Source: Actinomycetota bacterium (lineage in GTDB: Bacteria; Actinomycetota; Acidimicrobiia; Acidimicrobiales; CADCSY01). From it: 6,765 bases of DNA. Numbering within the stretch: the stretch's first letter is position 1; each line of letters begins with the position of its first letter. Both the position numbers and the translations under genes were made by a program. Location of the stretch: contig JAHWJR010000101.1 in NCBI GenBank assembly GCA_019348335.1, positions 1 through 6,765 on the forward strand, given 5' to 3'. A model generated the notes under the pieces. That model was not told where the DNA came from. It ran no database searches and saw only the letters and a program-made list of their open reading frames with translations. Below, piece by piece: positions 1-5,921 of the stretch.

Positions 1-1237
1 CGACCAGCACCACCAGGGCCACCACCACGGCGGCGCCGATGGCGAAGCGGCGGGGGCCGGCCGACAGCGAACCGCCGACGCCCCGGCGGAGATCGGTCAG
101 GGAGGCTCGCACCCGGTCGCCCCGACCCAGCTCCCCCCGCAGGAAGGCGGTGATCCTCGTGCTGCCCCGGTTCTGCAGCCGGCGCACCTCGCCGTCCCGC
201 AGCCCCCGCACCGCCCGCAGCGTCCGGCGCCGCCGGCGGACCTCGCCCAGGCGCCGGCCGTTCCAGACCCAGGCACCGAGCACGTCGGCGGCCTGGGACA
301 CCCTGCCGGCGGCCACGGCGTAGATCGCCTCGACCACCGCCAGCACCGCGGCCTGGGGCAGCACCCGCAGCAGGTGGAAGGGGCCGTAGCACACGAGCAT
401 GGTCCGCAACCGGTGACGGGCCAGCAGGCGGCGCCGGTCGTCGACCGCCCGGCGGCTCATCAGCTCCTCACGGTGCTGCACCCGCGCCGCGGGCACCACC
501 ACGACCCTGGCCCCGGCCACCTGCGCCCGCCAGCACAGGTCCAGGTCCTCTCCGAGGAAGGTGATGGCCGGGTCGAAGCCACCGAGGGTGGCGAACAGGT
601 CGGCACGCACCAGCGTGCAGGCCCCGGGGATGGTGAAGACGTCCCGCACGGCGTCGTGTTGCTCCTGGTCGAGCTCACCCCGCTCGACGAGGGGCGTGAG
701 CACCCCGGTCTTGTCGGCGGACAAGCCCACCTGCAGCAGGGCGCCGGGATTGCCCCAGGAGACCAGCTTGGGCCCGACGATCCCCGCGTTGGAGCGGTAG
801 GCCTCCGCCACCAGGGCCCGGATGGCGCTGCGGTCGAGCAGGACGTCGTCGTGGCAGAAGGCGTAGAACGACGCACCCTCGACGACCTCGAGCACCTCGT
901 TGGCAGCGGCGCCGAACCCGGGGTTGTGACCCAGGTGGCGGACGTAGGCGTCCTCCAGGACGGCGGCCACCCGGGGGAGCGGGTCGTCCTCGCTGCCGGC
1001 GTCGATGACCAGCACCGAGAGGTTGGGGTAGTCCTGGGCACCGAGGGACGACAGGCAGTCCTCGAACCAGGGACCGGCGTCGCGGGTGACCACGACGGCC
1101 ACCACCGGCGGGGCGTGGGCCGGGTCGCCGGTGAGGGACCCGATCGACGGGTCCAGAATCTCGGACGGCTCGGGAGAATCGGGGGGGACCGACCGCGACC
1201 GGTCCGGAGCGGAGGTCCGCTGGTCGTGCACAGCCAC
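1..1237 (-). CDS. GT2-family glycosyltransferase with C-terminal membrane region (3' end off the window)
   Basis: Probable inverting GT-A glycosyltransferase (COG1216-like) that transfers an activated sugar during surface-glycan assembly; donor and acceptor are not readable. 412 residues are visible. Residues 1-44 are Pro/Ser/Asp-rich and probably disordered. The catalytic domain starts at VVAVVVTRD (45-53), with LVIDAGSEDD (76-85), NPGFGAAANE (105-114), the DxD-like HDDV (129-132), and GGFDPAITFLGEDLDLCWR (219-237), whose Glu-Asp pair is the usual catalytic-base region. After about residue 255 comes an Arg-rich alpha-helical stretch, and at 398-412 a hydrophobic segment (AIGAAVVVALVVLV) begins as the window ends. 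The rest may be a larger membrane domain. Start GTG at 1237 was chosen because a TACCCT hexamer lies 8 nt upstream (leaderless); GTG at 1231 is an alternative. The frame is open throughout. It is divergent from the gene at 1330. Confidence 0.9.
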   Translation of the reverse strand, partial: MAVHDQRTSAPDRSRSVPPDSPEPSEILDPSIGSLTGDPAHAPPVVAVVVTRDAGPWFEDCLSSLGAQDYPNLSVLVIDAGSEDDPLPRVAAVLEDAYVRHLGHNPGFGAAANEVLEVVEGASFYAFCHDDVLLDRSAIRALVAEAYRSNAGIVGPKLVSWGNPGALLQVGLSADKTGVLTPLVERGELDQEQHDAVRDVFTIPGACTLVRADLFATLGGFDPAITFLGEDLDLCWRAQVAGARVVVVPAARVQHREELMSRRAVDDRRRLLARHRLRTMLVCYGPFHLLRVLPQAAVLAVVEAIYAVAAGRVSQAADVLGAWVWNGRRLGEVRRRRRTLRAVRGLRDGEVRRLQNRGSTRITAFLRGELGRGDRVRASLTDLRRGVGGSLSAGPRRFAIGAAVVVALVVLV

Positions 1238-1245
1238 CTGGGGCG

Positions 1246-1251
1246 AGGGTA
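1246..1251 (-). promoter_or_regulatory. -10 element of the GT2 gene, leaderless
   Basis: TACCCT on the minus strand fits the actinobacterial TANNNT -10 pattern and ends 8 nt before GTG 1237. Transcription would therefore begin at or next to the start codon. No recognisable -35 is present; its expected place is occupied by the palindrome at 1256-1277. Confidence 0.5.
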
Positions 1252-1255
1252 GCCG

Positions 1256-1277
1256 GGCGCCGGCGACCGCCGGCGCC
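1256..1277. repeat. 22-bp near-perfect palindrome between divergent promoters (candidate operator)
   Basis: Ten-base half-site GGCGCCGGCG at 1256-1265, a 2-nt centre (AC), and its exact reverse complement at 1268-1277. Each arm contains the octamer CGCCGGCG (1258-1265 and 1268-1275), so the two octamers are 10 bp apart, about one helical turn. The element is upstream of both flanking -10 boxes, so neither promoter transcribes it and it cannot be a terminator for them. It covers the -35 position of the GT2 promoter, which would suit a repressor or other dimeric regulator. Simple GC-richness is the competing explanation. Confidence 0.5.
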
Positions 1278-1316
1278 GCACCTGGGCCCGGACGCCCCGG
1301 CAGCGGCACCGGGTTC

Positions 1317-1322
1317 TACGCT
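1317..1322 (+). promoter_or_regulatory. -10 element of the 76-aa gene, leaderless
   Basis: TACGCT fits TANNNT and ends 7 nt before GTG 1330, so the transcript would start at about the start codon. No purine-rich ribosome binding site precedes this GTG, in line with leaderless translation. No clear -35 is seen. Confidence 0.5.
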
Positions 1323-1329
1323 GGTCGGT

Positions 1330-1560
1330 GTGGCAACCATCTCCGAGCGAGTGGAGGACGCCGCCTACGTGACCGTGGGCTTCGCCGTCCTGGCCTTCCA
1401 GCAGGCCCAGGTCCGCCGGCGGGAGCTCGAGCGGCAGCTGGCGGAGCTGGGAGACATCGTCGACGAGCACGGTGACGACCTCGAGGGACGGCTCCCCGAG
1501 GCGATCGGCACGCTGCTGGCCGCGGCCCGCGCCGTGCTCAGCGGCGATCCCGCTCCCTGA
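1330..1560 (+). CDS. Small hypothetical protein, helical/coiled-coil (76 aa)
   Basis: Function not recognised. Residues 11-27 form an uncharged, hydrophobic helix-like stretch (AAYVTVGFAVLAFQQAQ). It is followed by a strongly charged amphipathic helix at about 28-55 (RRRELERQLAELGDIVDEH) that looks like a short coiled coil, and then by an Ala/Leu-rich tail. The pattern loosely resembles small phasin-like or heparin-binding-hemagglutinin-like helical proteins of actinobacteria, but this is only resemblance. The gene is supported by a TACGCT -10 box 7 nt before GTG 1330, by a typical coding pattern (GC-rich third positions), and by its position in an otherwise unexplained gap. It ends in TGA, 77 nt before gmd, which appears to have its own promoter, so co-transcription is possible but not required. 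A link to sugar metabolism is not shown. Confidence 0.7.
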   Translation: MATISERVEDAAYVTVGFAVLAFQQAQVRRRELERQLAELGDIVDEHGDDLEGRLPEAIGTLLAAARAVLSGDPAP

Positions 1561-1625
1561 CGGCTGCCCGGTCGGCCGCCTGGGCGACGGTGGCGACGAA
1601 ATCGACGCGACCTCGGCGGTCGGAC

Positions 1626-1631
1626 CACACT
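1626..1631 (+). promoter_or_regulatory. -10-like element of the gmd operon, leaderless
   Basis: CACACT, which differs from TANNNT only at the first base, ends 6 nt before GTG 1638. This is the same geometry as the other promoters here. A poor -35-like TCGACG lies at 1602-1607, 18 nt upstream. The spacing supports GTG 1638 as the gmd start instead of the in-frame ATG at 1590. Confidence 0.4.
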
Positions 1632-1637
1632 GGCCCC

Positions 1638-2627
1638 GTGCCCCGAGCTCTGATCACCGGCGTCACCGGACAGGACGGCCAGTACCTGGCCCAGTTCCTG
1701 CACGACCGCGGCTACGAGGTGTTCGGGCTGGTCAAGGGGCAGAACAACCCCCGGGGCACCCTCCTGCAAGAGGAGTTCCCCTTCGTCGACGTGGTGAGCG
1801 GCGACCTGCAGGACCTTCCCTCGCTCGTCGCCGCCCTGGAGTACGCCCAACCGGACGAGGTGTACAACCTGGGCGCCATCTCCTTCGTCGCCCTGTCGTT
1901 CCGCCAGGCGGAGCTCACCGCCAACGTGACCGGGCTGGGCGTGCTGCGCATGCTCGAGGCCATCCGCATGGTCGGCGGGCGGGAGAACCCCACCCGCTTC
2001 TACCAGGCGTCCTCGAGCGAGATGTTCGGCAAGGTGCGGGAGACCCCGCAGAACGAGCAGACCCCGTTCTATCCCCGCAGCCCCTACGGCGTGGCCAAGG
2101 TCTTTGGCCACGACATCACCATCAACTACCGCGACTCCTACGGCTTGTACGCCTGTAGCGGCTTGCTGTTCAACCACGAGAGCCCCCGGCGGGGCGTCGA
2201 GTTCGTGACCCGCAAGGTCACCAACGCCGTGGCCCGCATCAAGCTGGGGCTGCAGCAGGAGCTGGCGCTCGGGAGCCTCGAACCCCGGCGCGACTGGGGC
2301 TTCGCCGGCGACTACGTGAAGGCCATGTGGCTGATGCTCCAGCAGGACGAGCCCGACGACTACGTGGTGGCCACCGGCCAGACCCACTCGGTCCGGGACT
2401 TCGTCGAGCTGGCCTTCCAGGCGGCGGGCATCGACGACTGGCAGCGCTTCGTCCGGCTCGACGAGCGCTTCCTCCGCCCGTCGGAGGTCGACCTGCTGGT
2501 GGGCGACGCCTCCAAGGCCCGCAAGGTCCTGGGCTGGGAGCCCACGATGAGCTTCCCGGAGCTGGTCACCACCATGGTGGCCCACGACCTGGACGTCGAA
2601 CAGCGCAAGGCCGAGGGCCGGCGCTGA
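1638..2627 (+). CDS. gmd: GDP-mannose 4,6-dehydratase (variant clade)
   Basis: Extended short-chain dehydrogenase/reductase, 329 aa, expected to convert GDP-D-mannose to GDP-4-keto-6-deoxy-D-mannose using bound NADP(H) in the cytosol. Visible motifs: Rossmann GVTGQDG (8-14), QPDEVYNLGA (71-80), QASSSEMFG (123-131; its Ser126 replaces the more usual catalytic Thr), PRSPYGVAK (146-154) with catalytic Tyr150 and Lys154, FNHESPRRG (178-186), RDWGFAGDYVKAMW (218-231), and FLRPSEVDLLVGD (278-290). The length fits bacterial Gmd. Two stretches differ from the E. coli type: after the first strand it reads VKGQNNPRG in place of the usual Arg/Ser-containing RRASSFNT-type segment, and NLGAISFV replaces NLAAQSHV. 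A GDP-heptose or other GDP-hexose substrate is therefore possible. Start GTG 1638 is preferred over ATG 1590 because the Rossmann strand begins at once and a -10-like box lies 6 nt upstream. It is coupled to the next gene by a TGATG overlap. Confidence 0.92.
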   Translation: MPRALITGVTGQDGQYLAQFLHDRGYEVFGLVKGQNNPRGTLLQEEFPFVDVVSGDLQDLPSLVAALEYAQPDEVYNLGAISFVALSFRQAELTANVTGLGVLRMLEAIRMVGGRENPTRFYQASSSEMFGKVRETPQNEQTPFYPRSPYGVAKVFGHDITINYRDSYGLYACSGLLFNHESPRRGVEFVTRKVTNAVARIKLGLQQELALGSLEPRRDWGFAGDYVKAMWLMLQQDEPDDYVVATGQTHSVRDFVELAFQAAGIDDWQRFVRLDERFLRPSEVDLLVGDASKARKVLGWEPTMSFPELVTTMVAHDLDVEQRKAEGRR

Positions 2628-3205
2628 TGACCACCGTCACCGCGTCCGACCGCATCGACGGCGTGTACGTGGTCGACCTCACCGCTTACCCCGACGCCCG
2701 GGGCAGCTTCGTGGAGACCTACCGGCGGGACTGGTTCCCCGGCGGCCTGGAGATGGTCCAGGCCAACCGCAGCGACCGCCGGCAGGGGTCGCTGGTGGGG
2801 CTCCACTACCACCTGCACCAGGCCGACTACTGGTACGTGCCCGCCGGCCTGGCCCGAGTGGTCCTCCACGACCTGCGGGAGGGCTCGCCCACCGACGGGG
2901 CCACCCTCATCCTCGACCTGGGCCCCGGTCCCGGCGGCCTCAGCGACGACACCGTGCACCGGGGCGTGCTCGTCCCCCCGGGCGTGGCCCACGGCTTCGC
3001 CGCGCTCAGCGACGTGACCATGACCTACCTGGTCGACCGTTACTACAACGCGGCCGACGAGCTCGGGGTCGCCTGGGACGATCCCGCGGTCGAGGCCGAC
3101 TGGGGCCTGACCGAAGCTCCCCTCCTGTCGGACCGCGACCGGGCCAACCCCCGCCGGGCCGACTTGCCTGCCGACCGCCGCCCCCACGCCCGCCTCCGCC
3201 CGTAG
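2627..3205 (+). CDS. RmlC-like cupin, nucleotide-sugar 3,5-epimerase family (divergent)
   Basis: 192-aa cupin of the dTDP-4-dehydrorhamnose 3,5-epimerase family, expected to epimerise C3 and/or C5 of a 4-keto-6-deoxy nucleotide sugar. Family marks: DARGSFVETYRRDWF (23-37), QANRSDRRQGSLVGLHYH (45-62) with the catalytic-base histidine at His60, REGSPTDG (84-91), VPPGVAHGF (116-124), TYLVDRYY (133-140) with the likely catalytic Tyr134, and LLSDRD (166-171) with the Asp that pairs with the His. Two positions usually conserved in RmlC are changed: the Arg of LRGLH is Val58, and the Lys of the QxK segment is aligned with Asp67 or the aromatics after it. This suggests another substrate. ATG 2627 overlaps the gmd stop by 1 nt, with GAGGG at 2613-2617 as ribosome binding site, so GDP-4-keto-6-deoxymannose or a related GDP-sugar is a likely substrate. 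A dTDP substrate from the nearby RmlB is the alternative. Confidence 0.85.
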   Translation: MTTVTASDRIDGVYVVDLTAYPDARGSFVETYRRDWFPGGLEMVQANRSDRRQGSLVGLHYHLHQADYWYVPAGLARVVLHDLREGSPTDGATLILDLGPGPGGLSDDTVHRGVLVPPGVAHGFAALSDVTMTYLVDRYYNAADELGVAWDDPAVEADWGLTEAPLLSDRDRANPRRADLPADRRPHARLRP

Positions 3206-3228
3206 GGCGACGCACCGGGAGCCGTCTT

Positions 3229-5865
3229 TCAGGGCCGGCGGAGCCGGCGGGTCAGCGCCGCCCCGAGCTGCAGCACCTTGCGGGCCCGGGGCCGGGCGCG
3301 CCGGGCCAGGCCCAGCGCCAGCGCCGCCCGGTCCCGCCGGGGCGCGGCCCCGGGCTCGCTCGCCAGCCAGCCGAAGCCCAGCTCGACCTCGGCGCGGTAG
3401 ACGTCGAGGCCCCACTCCTGCGGGCACTCGTACGACAGGCGAGGGGCCCGCCGGGGGCCGTAGAGCAGGTTGGGGGACAGCACCACGGCGTCGTGGTAGC
3501 GCAGGGCGTCGGCCCCGTCGGGCCAACGGATCTCGACCACGACCGGTTCGCTCCTGCCCCGCAGCCCGAAGCGCAGCCGCATCCAGTCGAGGCGGACGAG
3601 CCCGGGGCCGGAGGGGAACCCGATGCCCACGGCCCGCAGCGGATGGGCGTCGACCTTCTGGCGCAGGTAGCCCAGCCCACGGCTGTTGAGCGAGACCGGC
3701 GCCTGCCGCCGGGGCAGGAGCCCCGCCCCGTAGTCGATGTAGAGGGTGACGGGGCTGTCCTGGCCGGAGGTGAAGAGATCCGCCGGCAGCTCGCCGAAGG
3801 CCACCGCGGCGGCGGCCCGGGCCAGCGGCGGGTTGTGCAGGGCAGCCAGACCGAAGGGCCAGTAGAGCCGGTCCATCGGCAGGTCGAGGAGCTGGCGCGG
3901 CGTCATGTACGCCAGGCTCTCGGCCAGCGCCGCGCTGAGCACGGCCTCGGACGCGTCCGATCCCCAGTTCTCGTCGTGCAACCAGGAGCCGAACATGCTC
4001 GCCTCGTCGGGAGTCGGCTCCACCACGAAGCGCAGCAGCATCGTCCGCAGCAGGGGGCGAGCGGCGTCGGAGAGGGCGTGGTGCTCGGCCGGCACCACGT
4101 CGCGGTACCGCCCCCACTCCTGCTGGAAGGCCAGGACCCCGTCCTGGACGGCCTGGCGCTGCTCGCGCTGGCCCGGCCGGCCCGCAGGCGCCGCCATGGT
4201 CACCGGCGCTCCCTGGTCGTCGAAGCCCCGCAACGAACCCACCTCGGGCATGCACACCTGCTCGAGCACCTCGGGGCTGCGCATGATCCAGCGGATGGCC
4301 GGGTCCGGCAGCCCGACGGTGCCGAGGAAACCCTCGGCGGCCACGCCGTCGAGCATGCGACCCACGGCGGCCTCGTTGGTGATGAGGTAGAGCCCGAGCG
4401 TGCGCAGCTCGACGCCCTCGGCCCGCAGCGCCACGTCGAGCGCCGCCTGGATGGTGGCTCCCCACCCCAGGTCGACCAGCACGACCTGGCCCGAGCGGCG
4501 GCCCACCGCGCCCACCACGTGGTCGACCAGTCGCCGGCGGACCGTCGAGCAGTGCGCCACCACCTTGGCCCGGAGATCGTCGCTGGCGGCGACCGCCCGC
4601 AGGAACTGCCGGCGCAGGGCCTCGTCGTCGAGGCGGTCCCCCGCCCGGTCAGCCAGGTCGGGCAACTCGCCAGCCACCAGGCCGAGGCCCTCGCAGGCCA
4701 GGGCGAGGGTCGGGGCCTGGCGGCGGTGCAGGAACGACTCGAGCTCGCCGGTCGAGGCGTCGACCACGGCGGCCTGGGTGCAGACGTGCCGGGAGACCCA
4801 CAGCGTCGAGGCCCGGGCGCCGGCACCGCGCTGATCCCGTGCCGCTTCCACCAGGGGGGCCAGGAAGGCGCCCTCGCGCATGACGCAGAAGACCTCGTCG
4901 GCGCCGGCAGCGGCGGCCCGCTCGTGCACCCACTCGGCGAAGCCGGTCAACACAGGGCCGAAGACGGTGGCGCCGGTGGCCCACCACGGGCGCAGTTCCG
5001 GAGGCAGGGACGCCCCGTCGGACCGGCGCAGCGTCTTGGCCCGAAGGGCGGTGATGCCGAGGTCGCCGGCGCCGGCAGCGAGCGGGGCACGGGGCCGCTG
5101 CACGGCGTCCCCCCGGCTCAGCCCCTCGCGCTCCAGGACCTCCGCCAGGGGCTCCGGGCGCCGGTCGAGCTGGACGCTGTGGATGCCCTTCCGGGCCGCG
5201 CAGGCCACGTCGGCCTCCGGGTGGTCGCCCAGGTGCAGCACCTCGCCGGGCGCCACCCCCAACGACTCCAGCACCACGTCGTAGAGGCCCGAGCCCTTGT
5301 TGCGCCGGTTGTCCGACGAGGTGAACACCGCCTCGATGCCCATCTCGTCGAACGGCGCACGGTCGAGCAGGCGGTGCAGCTGGGCCGCCGAGAAGTAGGT
5401 GTCGGAGACGACCGCCACCCGCACGCCGAGCGACGCCCGCAGCGAACGAGCGAGGTCGACCACGGCCAGGTCGGGAAAGGTGAGTGACCGCTCCACCTCC
5501 ACCTCCAGGTCGGCCAGGCGGGCGGGCGGGACGTCGCCGGCCACCGCCCCCCGCAGGCAGGCGTAGATCTCGGAGAGCGACACCTCGGGGGTGGCCCGCT
5601 CCTGCCGGCTCGTCTCTCGGGCCTCGATCTCGGCCGCTTCCCGCAAACGGGCGAAGCCCTCGGGCACCACCCGCAGGTGGCCCCCGGCCGCCAGCGCCCG
5701 CCCCACCAGCACGAAGGCATCGACCGGCTCGGGGACCACCCGCCACAGCAGGGTGTCGAACACGTCGAGCGAGAGCACCTTCACGGCCTGGCGCTCGGCC
5801 AGGGCCCGAGCCCGAGCGACGCAGGCGTCGTCGGGGCCGGCGGTGGCGGGAGCCGCCTCAGTCAC
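3229..5865 (-). CDS. Large multidomain HAD protein, COG5610-like, in glycan locus
   Basis: 878 aa; exact reaction unknown. The N-terminal HAD domain (about 28-235) shows motif I SLDVFDTLLWR (Asp34 nucleophile, Thr38), motif II VVSDTYFS (Ser154), motif III Lys190 in RRNKGSGLYD, and motif IV HLGDHPEAD (Asp214, Asp219). The +2 position after Asp34 is Phe36, not the Asp typical of HAD phosphatases. The second domain (about 295-550) contains CVMREGAFLAPL (327-338), TLWVSRHVC (354-362), and VDLGWGATIQ (464-473), a layout I associate with COG5610 proteins of capsule clusters. Residues 617-690 carry FGSWLHDENWG and YWPFGLAAL. Residues 705-835 (VTLYIDYGAG onward) look beta-rich, perhaps a carbohydrate-related module. 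The Arg-rich C-terminus ends at a TGA 23 nt from the convergent epimerase gene. Start GTG 5865 was chosen over an upstream ATG (5988), whose Arg-rich extension would cross the promoter and the opposite leader. No signal peptide or membrane segment is evident, so it is probably cytosolic. Confidence 0.85.
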   Translation of the reverse strand: MTEAAPATAGPDDACVARARALAERQAVKVLSLDVFDTLLWRVVPEPVDAFVLVGRALAAGGHLRVVPEGFARLREAAEIEARETSRQERATPEVSLSEIYACLRGAVAGDVPPARLADLEVEVERSLTFPDLAVVDLARSLRASLGVRVAVVSDTYFSAAQLHRLLDRAPFDEMGIEAVFTSSDNRRNKGSGLYDVVLESLGVAPGEVLHLGDHPEADVACAARKGIHSVQLDRRPEPLAEVLEREGLSRGDAVQRPRAPLAAGAGDLGITALRAKTLRRSDGASLPPELRPWWATGATVFGPVLTGFAEWVHERAAAAGADEVFCVMREGAFLAPLVEAARDQRGAGARASTLWVSRHVCTQAAVVDASTGELESFLHRRQAPTLALACEGLGLVAGELPDLADRAGDRLDDEALRRQFLRAVAASDDLRAKVVAHCSTVRRRLVDHVVGAVGRRSGQVVLVDLGWGATIQAALDVALRAEGVELRTLGLYLITNEAAVGRMLDGVAAEGFLGTVGLPDPAIRWIMRSPEVLEQVCMPEVGSLRGFDDQGAPVTMAAPAGRPGQREQRQAVQDGVLAFQQEWGRYRDVVPAEHHALSDAARPLLRTMLLRFVVEPTPDEASMFGSWLHDENWGSDASEAVLSAALAESLAYMTPRQLLDLPMDRLYWPFGLAALHNPPLARAAAAVAFGELPADLFTSGQDSPVTLYIDYGAGLLPRRQAPVSLNSRGLGYLRQKVDAHPLRAVGIGFPSGPGLVRLDWMRLRFGLRGRSEPVVVEIRWPDGADALRYHDAVVLSPNLLYGPRRAPRLSYECPQEWGLDVYRAEVELGFGWLASEPGAAPRRDRAALALGLARRARPRARKVLQLGAALTRRLRRP

Positions 5866-5878
5866 GCATGCCCCGCAC
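5858..5878 (-). other. Six-codon leaderless mini-ORF overlapping the HAD gene start
   Basis: GTG 5878 sits 7 nt after the TAGAGT hexamer, the leaderless spacing seen in front of other genes here. It reads V-R-G-M-R-D-stop. The stop (5860-5858) lies just inside the HAD gene, whose GTG is at 5865 in another frame. Termination and re-initiation at GTG 5865 is conceivable. The mini-ORF is very short and may be chance; the HAD message could equally use a 13-nt leader with a weak G-rich ribosome binding site (GGGG at 5871-5874). Confidence 0.25.
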
Positions 5879-5885
5879 GGCGCGG

Positions 5886-5891
5886 ACTCTA
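5886..5891 (-). promoter_or_regulatory. -10 element of the HAD gene
   Basis: TAGAGT on the minus strand fits TANNNT. Transcription would start about 7 nt downstream, at or near 5878. That leaves about 13 nt of leader before GTG 5865, or none before the mini-ORF GTG. TCGGCA, 17 nt upstream, matches 4 of 6 bases of TTGACA and may be a weak -35. Confidence 0.45.
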
Positions 5892-5921
5892 GTGGTCGCC
5901 TCCGGCGGTGCCGACGAGCGG

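Noticed and set aside
374..1252. 292-codon open frame on the plus strand opposite the GT2 gene
   Set aside because: Antisense shadow; the minus-strand frame encodes an intact GT2 domain.
1590..1637. In-frame upstream ATG for gmd, adding 16 residues
   Set aside because: The extension (MATKSTRPRRSDHTGP) is not typical of Gmd, and it would include the -10-like box at 1626-1631. GTG 1638 places the Rossmann strand at the N-terminus as usual.
1365..2585. 406-codon open frame antisense to gmd
   Set aside because: Shadow of gmd; no motif, and the product is rich in His, Val, Gly and Glu as expected from reading a GC-rich gene backwards.
3206..3250. Possible terminator between the convergent epimerase and HAD genes (GACG/CGTC stem at 3209-3226 followed by TTT; GCCGGC repeat hairpin at 3234-3248)
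   Set aside because: The first stem is only 4 bp with a 10-nt loop. The second has a 6-bp stem and 3-nt loop but no T-tract on either strand and lies within the last codons of the HAD gene. Neither is convincing as an intrinsic terminator.
2360..4465. 701-codon open frame on the minus strand across the epimerase gene and part of the HAD gene
   Set aside because: Low-complexity Ala/Gly/Arg/Pro product; it runs antisense to gmd and the epimerase gene and out of frame with the HAD gene, all of which have clear homology motifs.
3493..5487. 664-codon open frame on the plus strand, antisense to the HAD gene
   Set aside because: The minus-strand HAD frame has recognisable motifs throughout, while this frame gives a His/Gly/Arg/Pro/Gln-rich product without any known motif. 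Long antisense frames are expected in DNA with GC-rich third positions.
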